Origin: an uncultured Eubacteriales bacterium
GTDB taxonomy: Bacteria; Bacillota; Clostridia; Oscillospirales; Oscillospiraceae
Assembly: GCA_900550705.1 (NCBI GenBank)
Contig: URTG01000080.1
Coordinates: 1-7,723, forward strand
Direction of reading: 5' to 3'
DNA length: 7,723 nucleotides
The notes under the pieces are model-generated. The model was not told the DNA's origin and did not search any database. It saw nothing but the letters and a program-made list of their open reading frames with translations. Both the position numbers and the translations under genes were made by a program. Below are positions 1 through 5,571 of this stretch, one piece after another. The number at the start of each line of letters is the position of its first letter. Position 1 is the stretch's first letter.

Positions 1-617
1 GATGGGTTGATATTGCAGCTTATGCGGCTAAGACTCTAAACAAATCTGGAAATGTAGTTTTTATGACACCATCTGAGCGGGCACAACTTACAAATGATCA
101 AGCCGAGGTATTAGAGCGTAGTGGAAAAGAACTCATCATGGTAACTGATGCAGTATTTGGGAAAATATCAGATGCTGTTAATACATTTAAGACCGTATCC
201 GATGAATATAGACGGGGATACAAATACAGCTTTATTGAGTACAAAAACTTAACTGGTGATGAAAAAGAAACTTTTGGCCTTGTAGCACCAATTACTGAAC
301 TCGTTAATAAGAAATACAGGAGAAATATACCGAGCATTAAAATTTCAGAAACTATCCGTATGGATGAATTTGGCTTTGTAACTCATGGCGTATGGGATAT
401 GTCAGAGAATGCTATAATCATCAAGAGAAGTATTTTGAAGTCTAAAGAAACATTTGCTGGCGTGCTTATGCACGAATTTGCACATTATGTATCTGGTTAT
501 GCCGATAACACACGAAATTTTGAAAATGTGCTTACAGAGATGCTTGGCTTTGTCTATAGTGAGTTAAGTATTAGGAGAGAGAAGCCAAAGAAGGCTGGCT
601 TGTTCAAAAGATGGTAA
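1..617 (+). CDS. C-terminal part of a large uncharacterised protein with an HEFAH motif (5' truncated by window edge)
   Basis: The frame is open from base 3 without a start, so only about the last 204 residues are visible and the ATG at 63 is probably internal. An HEFAH motif (bases 471-485) fits the zinc-binding HExxH of metallopeptidases. The downstream residues YADNTRNFENVLTEMLG supply glutamates that could be a third ligand. From memory, this tail resembles the C-terminus of long 'ATP-binding proteins' with an N-terminal HSP90/histidine-kinase-like ATPase, often found in mobile regions. The ATPase part is not in the window, so that link is inference. The gene ends in a Lys/Arg-rich tail and a TAA. 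Codon use is AT-rich (AAA, GAA, ATT, TTT), in sharp contrast to the GC-rich genes from 773 onward, which points to horizontal acquisition. Coding status is secure; function is not. Confidence 0.75.
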   Translation, partial: WVDIAAYAAKTLNKSGNVVFMTPSERAQLTNDQAEVLERSGKELIMVTDAVFGKISDAVNTFKTVSDEYRRGYKYSFIEYKNLTGDEKETFGLVAPITELVNKKYRRNIPSIKISETIRMDEFGFVTHGVWDMSENAIIIKRSILKSKETFAGVLMHEFAHYVSGYADNTRNFENVLTEMLGFVYSELSIRREKPKKAGLFKRW

Positions 618-628
618 ATAGGGAGAGA

Positions 629-766
629 GGGGCTGCCTCAAAATAACATTTTCTAAAATTAACCAAACAAAAAAGCCGTGAAGACCCGATAAAACTGGAT
701 TTTCACGACTTTTTCTAACTTTTGACGGGGTCTGTTCTCTTGCAATTCGCATTTTGACACAGCCCC
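629..766. mobile_element. IS remnant or MITE-like element with 16-bp imperfect terminal inverted repeats
   Basis: GGGGCTGCCTCAAAAT at 629-644 matches the reverse complement of 751-766 (GGGGCTGTGTCAAAAT) at 14 of 16 positions. The 138-bp interior has no ORF and carries a strong hairpin. Ends beginning GGGGCTG, with a hairpin near one end, are typical as I recall of several clostridial insertion sequences (IS1182-like), but the family is uncertain. No clear target-site duplication is visible (left flank GGGAGAGA, right flank GTCTTTTT). It lies exactly at the change from AT-rich to GC-rich DNA. Alternative: plain terminators whose arms happen to look like repeats. Confidence 0.45.
669..714. terminator. 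Bidirectional terminator-like hairpin
   Basis: AAAAGCCGTGAA (671-682) pairs with TTCACGACTTTT (702-713) at 11 of 12 positions; the odd pair becomes a G-U wobble in minus-strand RNA. Further pairing inside lengthens the stem to about 17 bp. T-runs follow on both strands. It lies between the convergent genes at 1-617 and 773-1720 and can serve both. Confidence 0.65.
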
Positions 767-774
767 GTCTTTTT
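724..774 (+). terminator. Possible plus-strand terminator
   Basis: GACGGGGTCTG (724-734) can pair, with one bulged base, with CAGCCCCGTC (760-769), followed by TTTTT (770-774). The loop is long (25 nt), so it is weaker than the hairpin at 669-714. The T-run overlaps the stop codon of the convergent exonuclease gene. Confidence 0.4.
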
Positions 775-1720
775 ACGCCTGGGGGGCGGTTTTCTTTTTA
801 CCCCGGCGGCGGTGGGATTTCCTTTTGGCGCGGCACAGCCTGGGGGGCTGGGCGGCGGCCCGGTGGAACGCCCATTGAAGCTCCGGGGTGATGGGGGGCA
901 CAGAGACCCGGCCCCGCCACTGGCCGTCCTCATCCTGGGCGGCGGTGAGACGGCAGAGAAAGCGCCCGTGGGCGGGGCAGCGGAAGGGGGCGAAATACTG
1001 CTGCCCCAGGGGACCGTACCAGCACTGCACCAGCAGCCTTGTCCCGCACAGGGGGCACAGGGGCCGCCGGATGGGGCGGGCGTCCAGCAGGGCCTCCACC
1101 TTGGGGAAGGGACCCGCCCGCAGCCGGGGCGGCGGCGTAAAGGCCAGCTTGGAGAAGGTCCAGTGCTTCACCTTGGGCTCCTTGGCCGGGGGCGGGGCGA
1201 ACAGCACCTCCTCCGGCACCCACTGGGCCAGCAGGGCGGTATACATGGAGTCGTTCAGGGCGCTGTGAAAGTCGAACAGGGCAGGGAGGCCGCAGTATTC
1301 CACCGCCCGCCACAGGGCCATCTGCTGCTTGCCCGCCCCGGCCACCTCGCTGAAGGCCCGCTGAAGATTGTAGCTCTTGGGCAGCTTGGGCACCGGCAGC
1401 TTCCAATAGGCACAGTTCTGCTCCAGAATGTGGGCGTCGTCCCCGCCCCAGGAGGCAAAGACCGTCTCGTCTCCGCACCAGGCCAGAAAGTCGTCCAGCG
1501 CCTGTCCGAAGGTCAGGGTGGAGGCCAGACACTGGGGCAGGTCGGGCAGCTTCTTCGCCCCGGGGCTGTACGACCGGTGGACCCGGGGGCCGATGTAGCG
1601 CTGAAAGGTGTCGAGAATCGGACCGCCCACAAAGGCGGTCTTCACCGCGCCGATCTGCAAAATCTCGTCCAGAGGGATCTTGTCGTAGCCCCGGTTCCAC
1701 TCCAGGTCAAACAGGATCAT
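773..1720 (-). CDS. DEDDh-type 3'-5' exonuclease with C-terminal zinc-ribbon-like extension
   Basis: This 315-residue protein begins with an RNase H-fold exonuclease domain (about residues 1-165). D5 and E7 in FDLEWNRG form motif I, D95 in SWGGDDAHIL fits motif II, and HSALND (H152, D157) is the HxAxxD motif III of the DnaQ/DEDDh family. Such enzymes remove nucleotides from 3' ends of DNA or RNA using two metal ions. A proline-rich linker leads to CPLC (C222, C225) and CPAH (C248, H251), spaced like a zinc ribbon, and a basic tail KRKSHRRRGKKK that could hold nucleic acid. The start at 1720 is chosen because AAAGGAG lies 7 bases upstream. An in-frame ATG at 1765 would begin inside the rplL terminator hairpin. 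No promoter is visible in the 90 bp after rplL, so expression probably comes from read-through. Whether it trims RNA or DNA cannot be told. Confidence 0.85.
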   Translation of the reverse strand: MILFDLEWNRGYDKIPLDEILQIGAVKTAFVGGPILDTFQRYIGPRVHRSYSPGAKKLPDLPQCLASTLTFGQALDDFLAWCGDETVFASWGGDDAHILEQNCAYWKLPVPKLPKSYNLQRAFSEVAGAGKQQMALWRAVEYCGLPALFDFHSALNDSMYTALLAQWVPEEVLFAPPPAKEPKVKHWTFSKLAFTPPPRLRAGPFPKVEALLDARPIRRPLCPLCGTRLLVQCWYGPLGQQYFAPFRCPAHGRFLCRLTAAQDEDGQWRGRVSVPPITPELQWAFHRAAAQPPRLCRAKRKSHRRRGKKKTAPQA

Positions 1721-1750
1721 AGCCGCGCTCCTTTCTCCCGCAGGGGGAAG

Positions 1751-1787
1751 AATAAAAAACGGCACGGGATGAGTCCACCCCGTGCCG
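1751..1787 (-). terminator. Intrinsic terminator of the rplJ-rplL operon
   Basis: CGGCACGGG (1760-1768) and CCCGTGCCG (1779-1787) form a perfect 9-bp stem with a 10-nt loop. On the minus strand it is followed by six T residues (1754-1759). It starts 23 bp after the rplL stop and ends 30 bp before the exonuclease start. Confidence 0.9.
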
Positions 1788-1810
1788 CAGTTTGTGCTTG
1801 AGAAAAAAGC

Positions 1811-2188
1811 TTACTTCAGCTCGACCTTGGCGCCGGCATCTTCCAGCTTCTTCTTCATCTCCTCGGCCTCATCCTTGGAGACAGCCTCCTTCAGAGTCTT
1901 GGGAGCGCCCTCGACAACACCCTTAGCCTCAGCCAGGCCCAGACCGGTGATCTCGCGGACAGCCTTGATGACCTTGATCTTGGCGGAAGCGTCGAAGCCA
2001 GCCAGGACAACGTCAAACTCGGTCTTCTCCTCAACAACCGCAGCAGCAGCGCCGCCAGCGGCGGGAGCGGCCATAGCAGCGGCGGAAACACCGAACTCCT
2101 CCTCCAGAGCCTTAACCAGCTCGTTCAGCTCCAGAACGGTCAGAGCCTTAACCTCATCAATGAGAGCAGTAATCTTCTCACTAGCCAT
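1811..2188 (-). CDS. rplL: 50S ribosomal protein L7/L12
   Basis: L7/L12 is the multicopy acidic stalk protein that recruits and activates the translational GTPases (EF-Tu, EF-G, IF2). The 125-residue product has the three expected parts. The N-terminal dimerisation and L10-binding helices are about residues 1-35 (ALTVLELNELVKALEEEFGV). A flexible Ala-rich hinge covers about 36-52. The C-terminal factor-binding domain carries the hallmark IKVIKAVREITGLGLAEAK. Length is normal. The ATG at 2188 has an AGGAGG (2202-2197) 8 bases upstream. It follows rplJ by 80 bp in the same operon. The next thing downstream is a strong terminator, not rpoB. Confidence 0.98.
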   Translation of the reverse strand: MASEKITALIDEVKALTVLELNELVKALEEEFGVSAAAMAAPAAGGAAAAVVEEKTEFDVVLAGFDASAKIKVIKAVREITGLGLAEAKGVVEGAPKTLKEAVSKDEAEEMKKKLEDAGAKVELK

Positions 2189-2210
2189 GATAAATACCTC
2201 CTAATAATGG

Positions 2211-2233
2211 TTTGATTTTCTTGGAAAATCAAA
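2211..2233 (-). other. Perfect 10-bp hairpin in the rplJ-rplL spacer
   Basis: TTTGATTTTC (2211-2220) and GAAAATCAAA (2224-2233) are perfectly complementary with a 3-nt loop. No T-run follows on the minus strand, so it does not look like a terminator. It lies 8 bases upstream of the rplL Shine-Dalgarno in the mRNA. It may be an RNA processing or stability site that lets rplL outproduce rplJ; the role is inferred. Confidence 0.55.
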
Positions 2234-2268
2234 TAAATATGAACTCCTCAAGGGAGCAAGGGCCGAAA

Positions 2269-2808
2269 TTACTCGGCAGCGGGGGCCTCGGCGGCCTCGG
2301 CGGGGGCGGCCTCGCCGTCCTTCTCGGCGATGGCCTTCAGGACGATAGCCAGGCTGGTAATGGGAGCCAGCATCATACCCAGAGTCTGGGCCAGCAGAAC
2401 GTCCTTGGAAGGCAGCTCGGCCAGAGCGTTGATCTCCTCCAGGGACAGGACCTTGCCGTCCATGAAGCCGCCCTTGATCTCAAACTTATTGTTGAGCTGC
2501 TTGGCGAACTTGTTGATCACGCGCATGGGAGCGATGGGATCGCTGACGCAGGTGGCCAGAGAGGTGGTACCGTTGAGCACATCATCCAGCTCGTTCAGAC
2601 CCACATTGTTCAGGGCGAAACGGGCCAGGGTGTTCTTCACGACACCGTACTGCACGTCGTTCTTACGCAGCTCGACACGCAGAGCGGTATCCTCGGCCAC
2701 GGTGATCCCCTTGTAATCCACCAGCACGCCGCTGGCGGCGCCCTTCAGCTGCTCCGTCAGAGCGGCCACAACGGCCTGCTTCTCAGAAAGAACCTTTGCG
2801 TTAGGCAT
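2269..2808 (-). CDS. rplJ: 50S ribosomal protein L10
   Basis: L10 anchors L7/L12 dimers to 23S rRNA at the base of the stalk, and with them it represses its own mRNA by binding the leader. The 179-residue product shows the L10 pattern: MPNAKVLSEKQAVVAALTEQ, then LVDYKGITVAEDTALR, VVKNTLARFA and a central globular domain. It ends in a C-terminal L12-binding helix and an Ala/Glu/Pro-rich tail (about the last 18 residues). The start at 2808 is set by GGAGGTG (2824-2818) 9 bases upstream. The ATG at 2859 would translate through the attenuator and is rejected. It has its own promoter (2967-2995) and the L10 leader, so it is independent of the rplK-rplA transcript that ends at the terminator near 3052. 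Confidence 0.98.
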   Translation of the reverse strand: MPNAKVLSEKQAVVAALTEQLKGAASGVLVDYKGITVAEDTALRVELRKNDVQYGVVKNTLARFALNNVGLNELDDVLNGTTSLATCVSDPIAPMRVINKFAKQLNNKFEIKGGFMDGKVLSLEEINALAELPSKDVLLAQTLGMMLAPITSLAIVLKAIAEKDGEAAPAEAAEAPAAE

Positions 2809-2841
2809 TTTTGGATTCACCTCCAGAAATTGTTTCGCGCA

Positions 2842-2955
2842 ACAAAAAATCCTCCGCAATCAGAAAGACAGGGAGGAGGTACCATCAAAAGATATTCCTT
2901 TGAAAGCACTCTCGGCAGGAATTACGCCCGGCTTGCGGACCCCTGCTGTCTTTGA
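2842..2955 (-). promoter_or_regulatory. Ribosomal L10 leader with intrinsic attenuator
   Basis: The minus-strand RNA carries the hallmarks of the L10 leader family: AAAGACAGCAGGGG (2953-2940) and CCUGCCGAG (2919-2911). GCAGG pairs with CCUGC to form the kink-turn-bearing L10 site. Further on, UCCUCC (2877-2872) and GGAGGA (2855-2850) make a short stem with a 16-nt loop, followed by six U residues (2849-2844), giving an attenuator. The loop contains CUGUCUUU (2871-2864), the exact complement of AAAGACAG at the 5' end of the leader. The two pairings would hinder each other. The ligand, the L10-(L12)4 complex, is family knowledge. Confidence 0.85.
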
Positions 2956-2966
2956 ACGCGAGATGT

Positions 2967-2995
2967 ATTTTACCATTCCTCGCGGAGCTTGTCAA
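2967..2995 (-). promoter_or_regulatory. Sigma-A promoter of rplJ-rplL
   Basis: On the minus strand TTGACA (2995-2990) is followed after exactly 17 bases by TAAAAT (2972-2967). The start site should fall near 2960, a few bases before the L10 leader. The DNA just upstream of the -35 is AT-rich (T-run and A-run near 3011-3037), like an UP element. Confidence 0.88.
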
Positions 2996-3051
2996 GCAAT
3001 TTCTGCGAAAAAATGAGTAAACGAAAGAAATTTTTTTGCCGCAAGGGGCGG

Positions 3052-3082
3052 AAAAAGGACCGGCCGCCTCCGCCCGCCGGTC
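3052..3082 (-). terminator. Intrinsic terminator after rplA
   Basis: GACCGGC (3058-3064) and GCCGGTC (3076-3082) form a 7-bp GC-rich stem. On the minus strand the stem is followed by one C and then TTTTT (3056-3052). It lies 52 bp past the rplA stop and upstream of the rplJ promoter, so it separates the two ribosomal transcripts. Confidence 0.7.
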
Positions 3083-3133
3083 AGGGACAGGGGACGGAGG
3101 ACGAACCGGAAGCATCACATCAGAGCGACGGAA

Positions 3134-3826
3134 TTACACCAGCTTGGCGCCGTTGATCTTCACGCCGGGGCCCATGGTGGAAACCACGGTGCAGCTCTTG
3201 ATATACTGGCCCTTGGCGGAAGCGGGCTTGGCCTTCACGATGGCGCCCATGATGGCGTTGAAGTTCTCCGCCAGCTTCTCAGCGCCGAAGGAGACCTTGC
3301 CGATGGGGCAGTGGATGATGTTGGTCTTGTCCAGACGATACTCGACCTTACCGGCCTTGATCTCGTTGACAGCCTTGGTCACATCCATGGTCACGGTGCC
3401 GGCCTTGGGGGAGGGCATCAGACCCTTGGGGCCCAGGACCTTACCGAGACGGCCCACCAGGCCCATCATGTCGGGGGTAGCGACGACCACGTCGAAGTCG
3501 AACCAGTTTTCCTTCTGGATCTTCTCCACCAGGTCCATATCGCCCACGAAATCGGCGCCGGCGGCACGGGCCTCCTCGGCCTTGGCGGCCTTGGCGAACA
3601 CCAGCACACGCTGGGTCTTGCCGGTGCCGTGGGGCAGGACGATGGCGCCGCGGACCTGCTGGTCGGCGTGACGGGAGTCAACGCCCAGCTTGACGTGCAG
3701 CTCGACGGTCTCGTCGAACTTAGCGGTAGCGGTCTCTACCACGAGACCCATAGCCTCGTTGGCATCGTACAGAGTGTTGCGATCGATCTTCTTCGCGCTC
3801 TCCTGATATTTCTTGCCTCTAAACAT
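3134..3826 (-). CDS. rplA: 50S ribosomal protein L1
   Basis: L1 binds the mobile L1 stalk of 23S rRNA and helps move deacylated tRNA out of the E site. In many bacteria it also represses the rplK-rplA mRNA. The 230-residue product is of normal length and contains the family signature GKVLGPKGLMPSPKAGTVT, the N-terminal MFRGKKYQESAKKIDRNTLY, and the C-terminal MGPGVKINGAKLV. The ATG at 3826 has AGGAGGG (3840-3834) 7 bases upstream; this SD overlaps the last base of the rplK stop codon. The 13-nt gap between rplK and rplA implies translational coupling. It is the last gene before a terminator at 3052-3082. Confidence 0.98.
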   Translation of the reverse strand: MFRGKKYQESAKKIDRNTLYDANEAMGLVVETATAKFDETVELHVKLGVDSRHADQQVRGAIVLPHGTGKTQRVLVFAKAAKAEEARAAGADFVGDMDLVEKIQKENWFDFDVVVATPDMMGLVGRLGKVLGPKGLMPSPKAGTVTMDVTKAVNEIKAGKVEYRLDKTNIIHCPIGKVSFGAEKLAENFNAIMGAIVKAKPASAKGQYIKSCTVVSTMGPGVKINGAKLV

Positions 3827-3839
3827 TCTTACACCCTCC

Positions 3840-4265
3840 TTACTCGCCCACGACGACGCCCATGGAGCGGGCAGTACCGGCGATCATGCTCATAGCGGCC
3901 TCAACGCTAGCGGCGTTCAGGTCGGGCATCTTGGTCTCGGCGATCTTGCGGACATCTTCCTTGCTGATGGTGGCAACCTTGGTCTTGTTGGGGACACCGG
4001 AGCCGGACTCGATGCTGCAGGCCTTCTTGATCAGAACGGCGGCGGGAGGAGTCTTGGTGATAAAGGTGAAGGAACGGTCAGCGTAGACGGTGATGATGAC
4101 GGGGATGATCATGCCCACGTCGTTCTTGGTCCGCTCGTTGAACTCCTTGGTGAACGCGGCGATGTTAACGCCGTGCTGACCCAGGGCGGGACCAACGGGG
4201 GGGGCGGGAGTCGCCTTGCCGGCGGGAATCTGCAGTTTTACATATCCAGTTACTTTCTGTGCCAC
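3840..4265 (-). CDS. rplK: 50S ribosomal protein L11
   Basis: L11 binds the GTPase-associated centre of 23S rRNA (the thiostrepton site) and is needed for RelA-type sensing of stalled ribosomes. The 141-residue product has the proline-rich N-terminal domain with KATPAPPVGPALGQHGVNI, followed by FTKEFNERTKND and TFITKTPPAAVLIKKA. The C-terminal RNA-binding domain ends in MSMIAGTARSMGVVVGE. Length and all family landmarks are normal. Translation starts at a GTG (4265-4263), with GGAGGTG (4279-4273) 7 bases upstream; no better ATG is available. It is 158 bp downstream of nusG, across a spacer rich in hairpins, and is followed 13 nt later by rplA. No separate promoter is visible, so it probably belongs to the rpmG transcript. 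Confidence 0.98.
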   Translation of the reverse strand: MAQKVTGYVKLQIPAGKATPAPPVGPALGQHGVNIAAFTKEFNERTKNDVGMIIPVIITVYADRSFTFITKTPPAAVLIKKACSIESGSGVPNKTKVATISKEDVRKIAETKMPDLNAASVEAAMSMIAGTARSMGVVVGE

Positions 4266-4290
4266 GAGAGAGCACCTCCATTAGAAAAAT

Positions 4291-4400
4291 GTGGTTGCGG
4301 GCGAATCGCCCATTGGCGGGATCGTTCGATCCCTCCCACGGGGACGCGGTGCCTTTGGATGGAAGGCGGCGTCCCATACCCGGGGCCCTGCGGCCCGGCG
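4291..4400 (-). promoter_or_regulatory. Structured nusG-rplK spacer (possible L1/L11 leader)
   Basis: Several hairpins lie in the rplK 5' untranslated stretch. GGGCG/CGCCC is at 4299-4303 and 4307-4311. The palindrome GGGATCGTTCGATCCC is at 4318-4333. GGGACGC (4341-4347) pairs with GCGTCCC (4369-4375). A GC-rich stem lies around 4380-4398. In the RNA, GUGGGAG (4338-4332) leads into the palindrome stem. That heptamer also occurs in the L1-binding helix of 23S rRNA, so an L1 autoregulatory site is possible, but the opposing strand of the motif is not a clear match. There is no T-run, so this is not an obvious terminator. Confidence 0.45.
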
Positions 4401-4423
4401 GGGAAAGCTTGCCTGTGCCGAAG

Positions 4424-4948
4424 TTACGCTTCTACCGGCTCTACCTGATCCAGCTCCAGCTCGACGGGGGTCTCCCGCCCGAACATAGAGACGACCACGC
4501 GGACCTTGCTGCGGTCCATGTCGATCTCCTCCACGGTGCCCAGGAAGGACTCCAGAGCGCCGTCGGTGATCTTCACGCTGTCGCCAACGTTGTAGCTGAC
4601 GACGACCTCGCGCTTGTCCACACCCAGAGAGGCCACGTCCGCATCGGACAGGGGGATGGCCTTGTTGCCCTCGCCCAGAAATCCGGTGACGCCGCGGATG
4701 TTCCGCACCACATGCCAGGTCTCGTCGTTCATGACCATTTTCACCAGCACATAACCGGGGAACACCTTGCGCTCCACGTCCTTGGGGCCGTTGTCCGTGA
4801 TCTCGGTCACGGTCTCCAGGGGGATGCTGATCTCCTGGATCAGATCGCGCATATTTCGGTTTTCAACGTACTTTTCGATGGTGGACTTCACCGTATTCTC
4901 ATATCCGGAATAGGTGTGTACCACATACCAATTTGCATTGTCGGCCAT
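4424..4948 (-). CDS. nusG: Transcription termination/antitermination factor NusG
   Basis: NusG binds the clamp of RNA polymerase through its N-terminal NGN domain and contacts S10 or Rho through its C-terminal KOW domain. The 174-residue product shows NWYVVHTYSGYENTV at the start and VFPGYVLVKMVMNDETWHVVRN in the NGN core. GVTGFLG precedes the linker. The KOW segment is VGDSVKITDGALESFLGTV, followed by KVRVVVSMFGRETPVELELDQVEPV. Length is normal. The start at 4948 is chosen for its GAGGTG (4960-4955) 6 bases upstream; an in-frame ATG at 4987 would extend the product into secE and is rejected. The SD overlaps the secE stop codon, 10 nt before the start, so the two genes are tightly coupled. 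Confidence 0.97.
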   Translation of the reverse strand: MADNANWYVVHTYSGYENTVKSTIEKYVENRNMRDLIQEISIPLETVTEITDNGPKDVERKVFPGYVLVKMVMNDETWHVVRNIRGVTGFLGEGNKAIPLSDADVASLGVDKREVVVSYNVGDSVKITDGALESFLGTVEEIDMDRSKVRVVVSMFGRETPVELELDQVEPVEA

Positions 4949-4958
4949 GTCACTCACC

Positions 4959-5258
4959 TCAGCCCAACAGGGCGATGAGAAGCTCAATCGCGTTGGTCGC
5001 GATATAGTCGAAGATCCAGATGAAAATGCCGACCACGATCACGCAGGCAATGACGATCAAGGTGTTGTTGACAGTCTGCTTGCGGGTGGGCCACTGGACC
5101 TTCTTCAGCTCGGTCTTCATGTCCTTGAGCCACTTGCCGACGCGGGCAAAGAGGCCGGGTTTCGCGTTTTTGTCGGACTTCTTGTCCGCCTTGGCCGCCT
5201 TGGCGGCCTTTGCGGGAGCGGTCTGCTGGACCTGCTCCTGCTTCTCGTTCTCAGCCAT
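4959..5258 (-). CDS. secE: Preprotein translocase subunit SecE
   Basis: SecE is the small clamp subunit that stabilises SecY in the inner-membrane translocon. The 99-residue product has a charged Ala/Lys-rich cytoplasmic N-terminus (about residues 1-45, with AKAAKAAKA). The conserved amphipathic motif TELKKVQWPTRKQT (49-62) follows, and then one hydrophobic transmembrane segment (about 66-86, LIVIACVIVVGIFIWIFDYI). This single-span form is the usual one in Firmicutes. The start at 5258 is preferred because AGAAGG lies 7-8 bases upstream; an ATG at 5276, six codons earlier, has only a weak AAGG. It lies 35 nt after rpmG and 10 nt before nusG. No tRNA gene is seen in the rpmG-secE gap. Confidence 0.96.
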   Translation of the reverse strand: MAENEKQEQVQQTAPAKAAKAAKADKKSDKNAKPGLFARVGKWLKDMKTELKKVQWPTRKQTVNNTLIVIACVIVVGIFIWIFDYIATNAIELLIALLG

Positions 5259-5293
5259 TCGATACCCTTCTTTCATGTCAGCCTTGAAGCGAA

Positions 5294-5458
5294 TTACTTC
5301 GTCTCATTGTGGACGGTGTGCTTTCTGCAGAAGGGGCAGTACTTGTTCAGCTCCAGACGATCGGGGGTATTCTTCTTGTTCTTCATGGTGTTGTAGTTTC
5401 TCTGCTTGCACTCGGAGCACCGGAGGGTGATCTTGATGCGTGCGCCTTGCTTTGCCAT
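5294..5458 (-). CDS. rpmG: 50S ribosomal protein L33 (zinc-binding, C+ form)
   Basis: L33 is a small 50S protein near the E site. The 54-residue product keeps both cysteine pairs, CSEC (C14, C17) and CPFC (C41, C44), so it is the zinc-binding C+ paralogue rather than a cysteine-free C- form made in zinc limitation. The segment RNYNTMKNKKNTPDRLELNKYCPFCRKHT is the diagnostic core of the family. The start at 5458 has GGAGGTG (5472-5466) 7 bases upstream; the in-frame ATG at 5518 lacks support. It is the first gene of the rpmG-secE-nusG(-rplK-rplA) transcript, behind an approximately 250-nt structured leader and a consensus promoter. Confidence 0.97.
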   Translation of the reverse strand: MAKQGARIKITLRCSECKQRNYNTMKNKKNTPDRLELNKYCPFCRKHTVHNETK

Positions 5459-5536
5459 TGTTCGGCACCTCCTTTTAGTGTGGCAGTCCCGGAGGGCTGC
5501 TTCAATTGGACCGCACACGGACGCCGCTTACATAGC

Positions 5537-5571
5537 AAAACGCCGGGTCCGGCTGTTTGCCGGACCCAGCG
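5537..5571 (-). terminator. Terminator hairpin inside the rpmG leader (candidate attenuator)
   Basis: In minus-strand RNA, CGCUGGGUCCGGC (5571-5559) pairs with GCCGGACCCGGCG (5553-5541). The 13-bp stem has a single G-U wobble and a 5-nt loop, and is followed by UUUU (5540-5537). It lies about 140-175 nt into the rpmG transcript and 79 bp before the rpmG start, so it would stop transcription before the first gene unless disrupted. No minus-strand gene ends just upstream, which argues against an ordinary operon-end terminator. Confidence 0.75.

Noticed and set aside
1721..1765. Upstream ATG for the exonuclease (15 extra residues)
   Set aside because: It would start in the rplL terminator region; the ATG at 1720 has a good SD at correct spacing and begins right at the exonuclease fold.
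812..1801. Long plus-strand ORF of 329 codons
   Set aside because: It lies opposite the exonuclease gene, has a Gly/Gln/Pro-rich low-complexity translation typical of GC-rich antisense frames, and has no ribosome binding site.
2212..2955. Plus-strand ORF of 247 codons across rplJ and its leader
   Set aside because: Shadow of rplJ; it would also run through the L10 leader and promoter.
3038..3051. Small GCCGCAAGGGGCGG hairpin between runs of T and A
   Set aside because: Only about 4 bp of stem with the A/T runs on the wrong sides for a second strong terminator; the adjacent 3052-3082 hairpin explains the rplA end better.
5459..5536. tRNA gene near rpmG
   Set aside because: No acceptor/T-arm pattern (GGTTCRA) with a CCA-compatible stem could be drawn here or in the 35-nt rpmG-secE gap.
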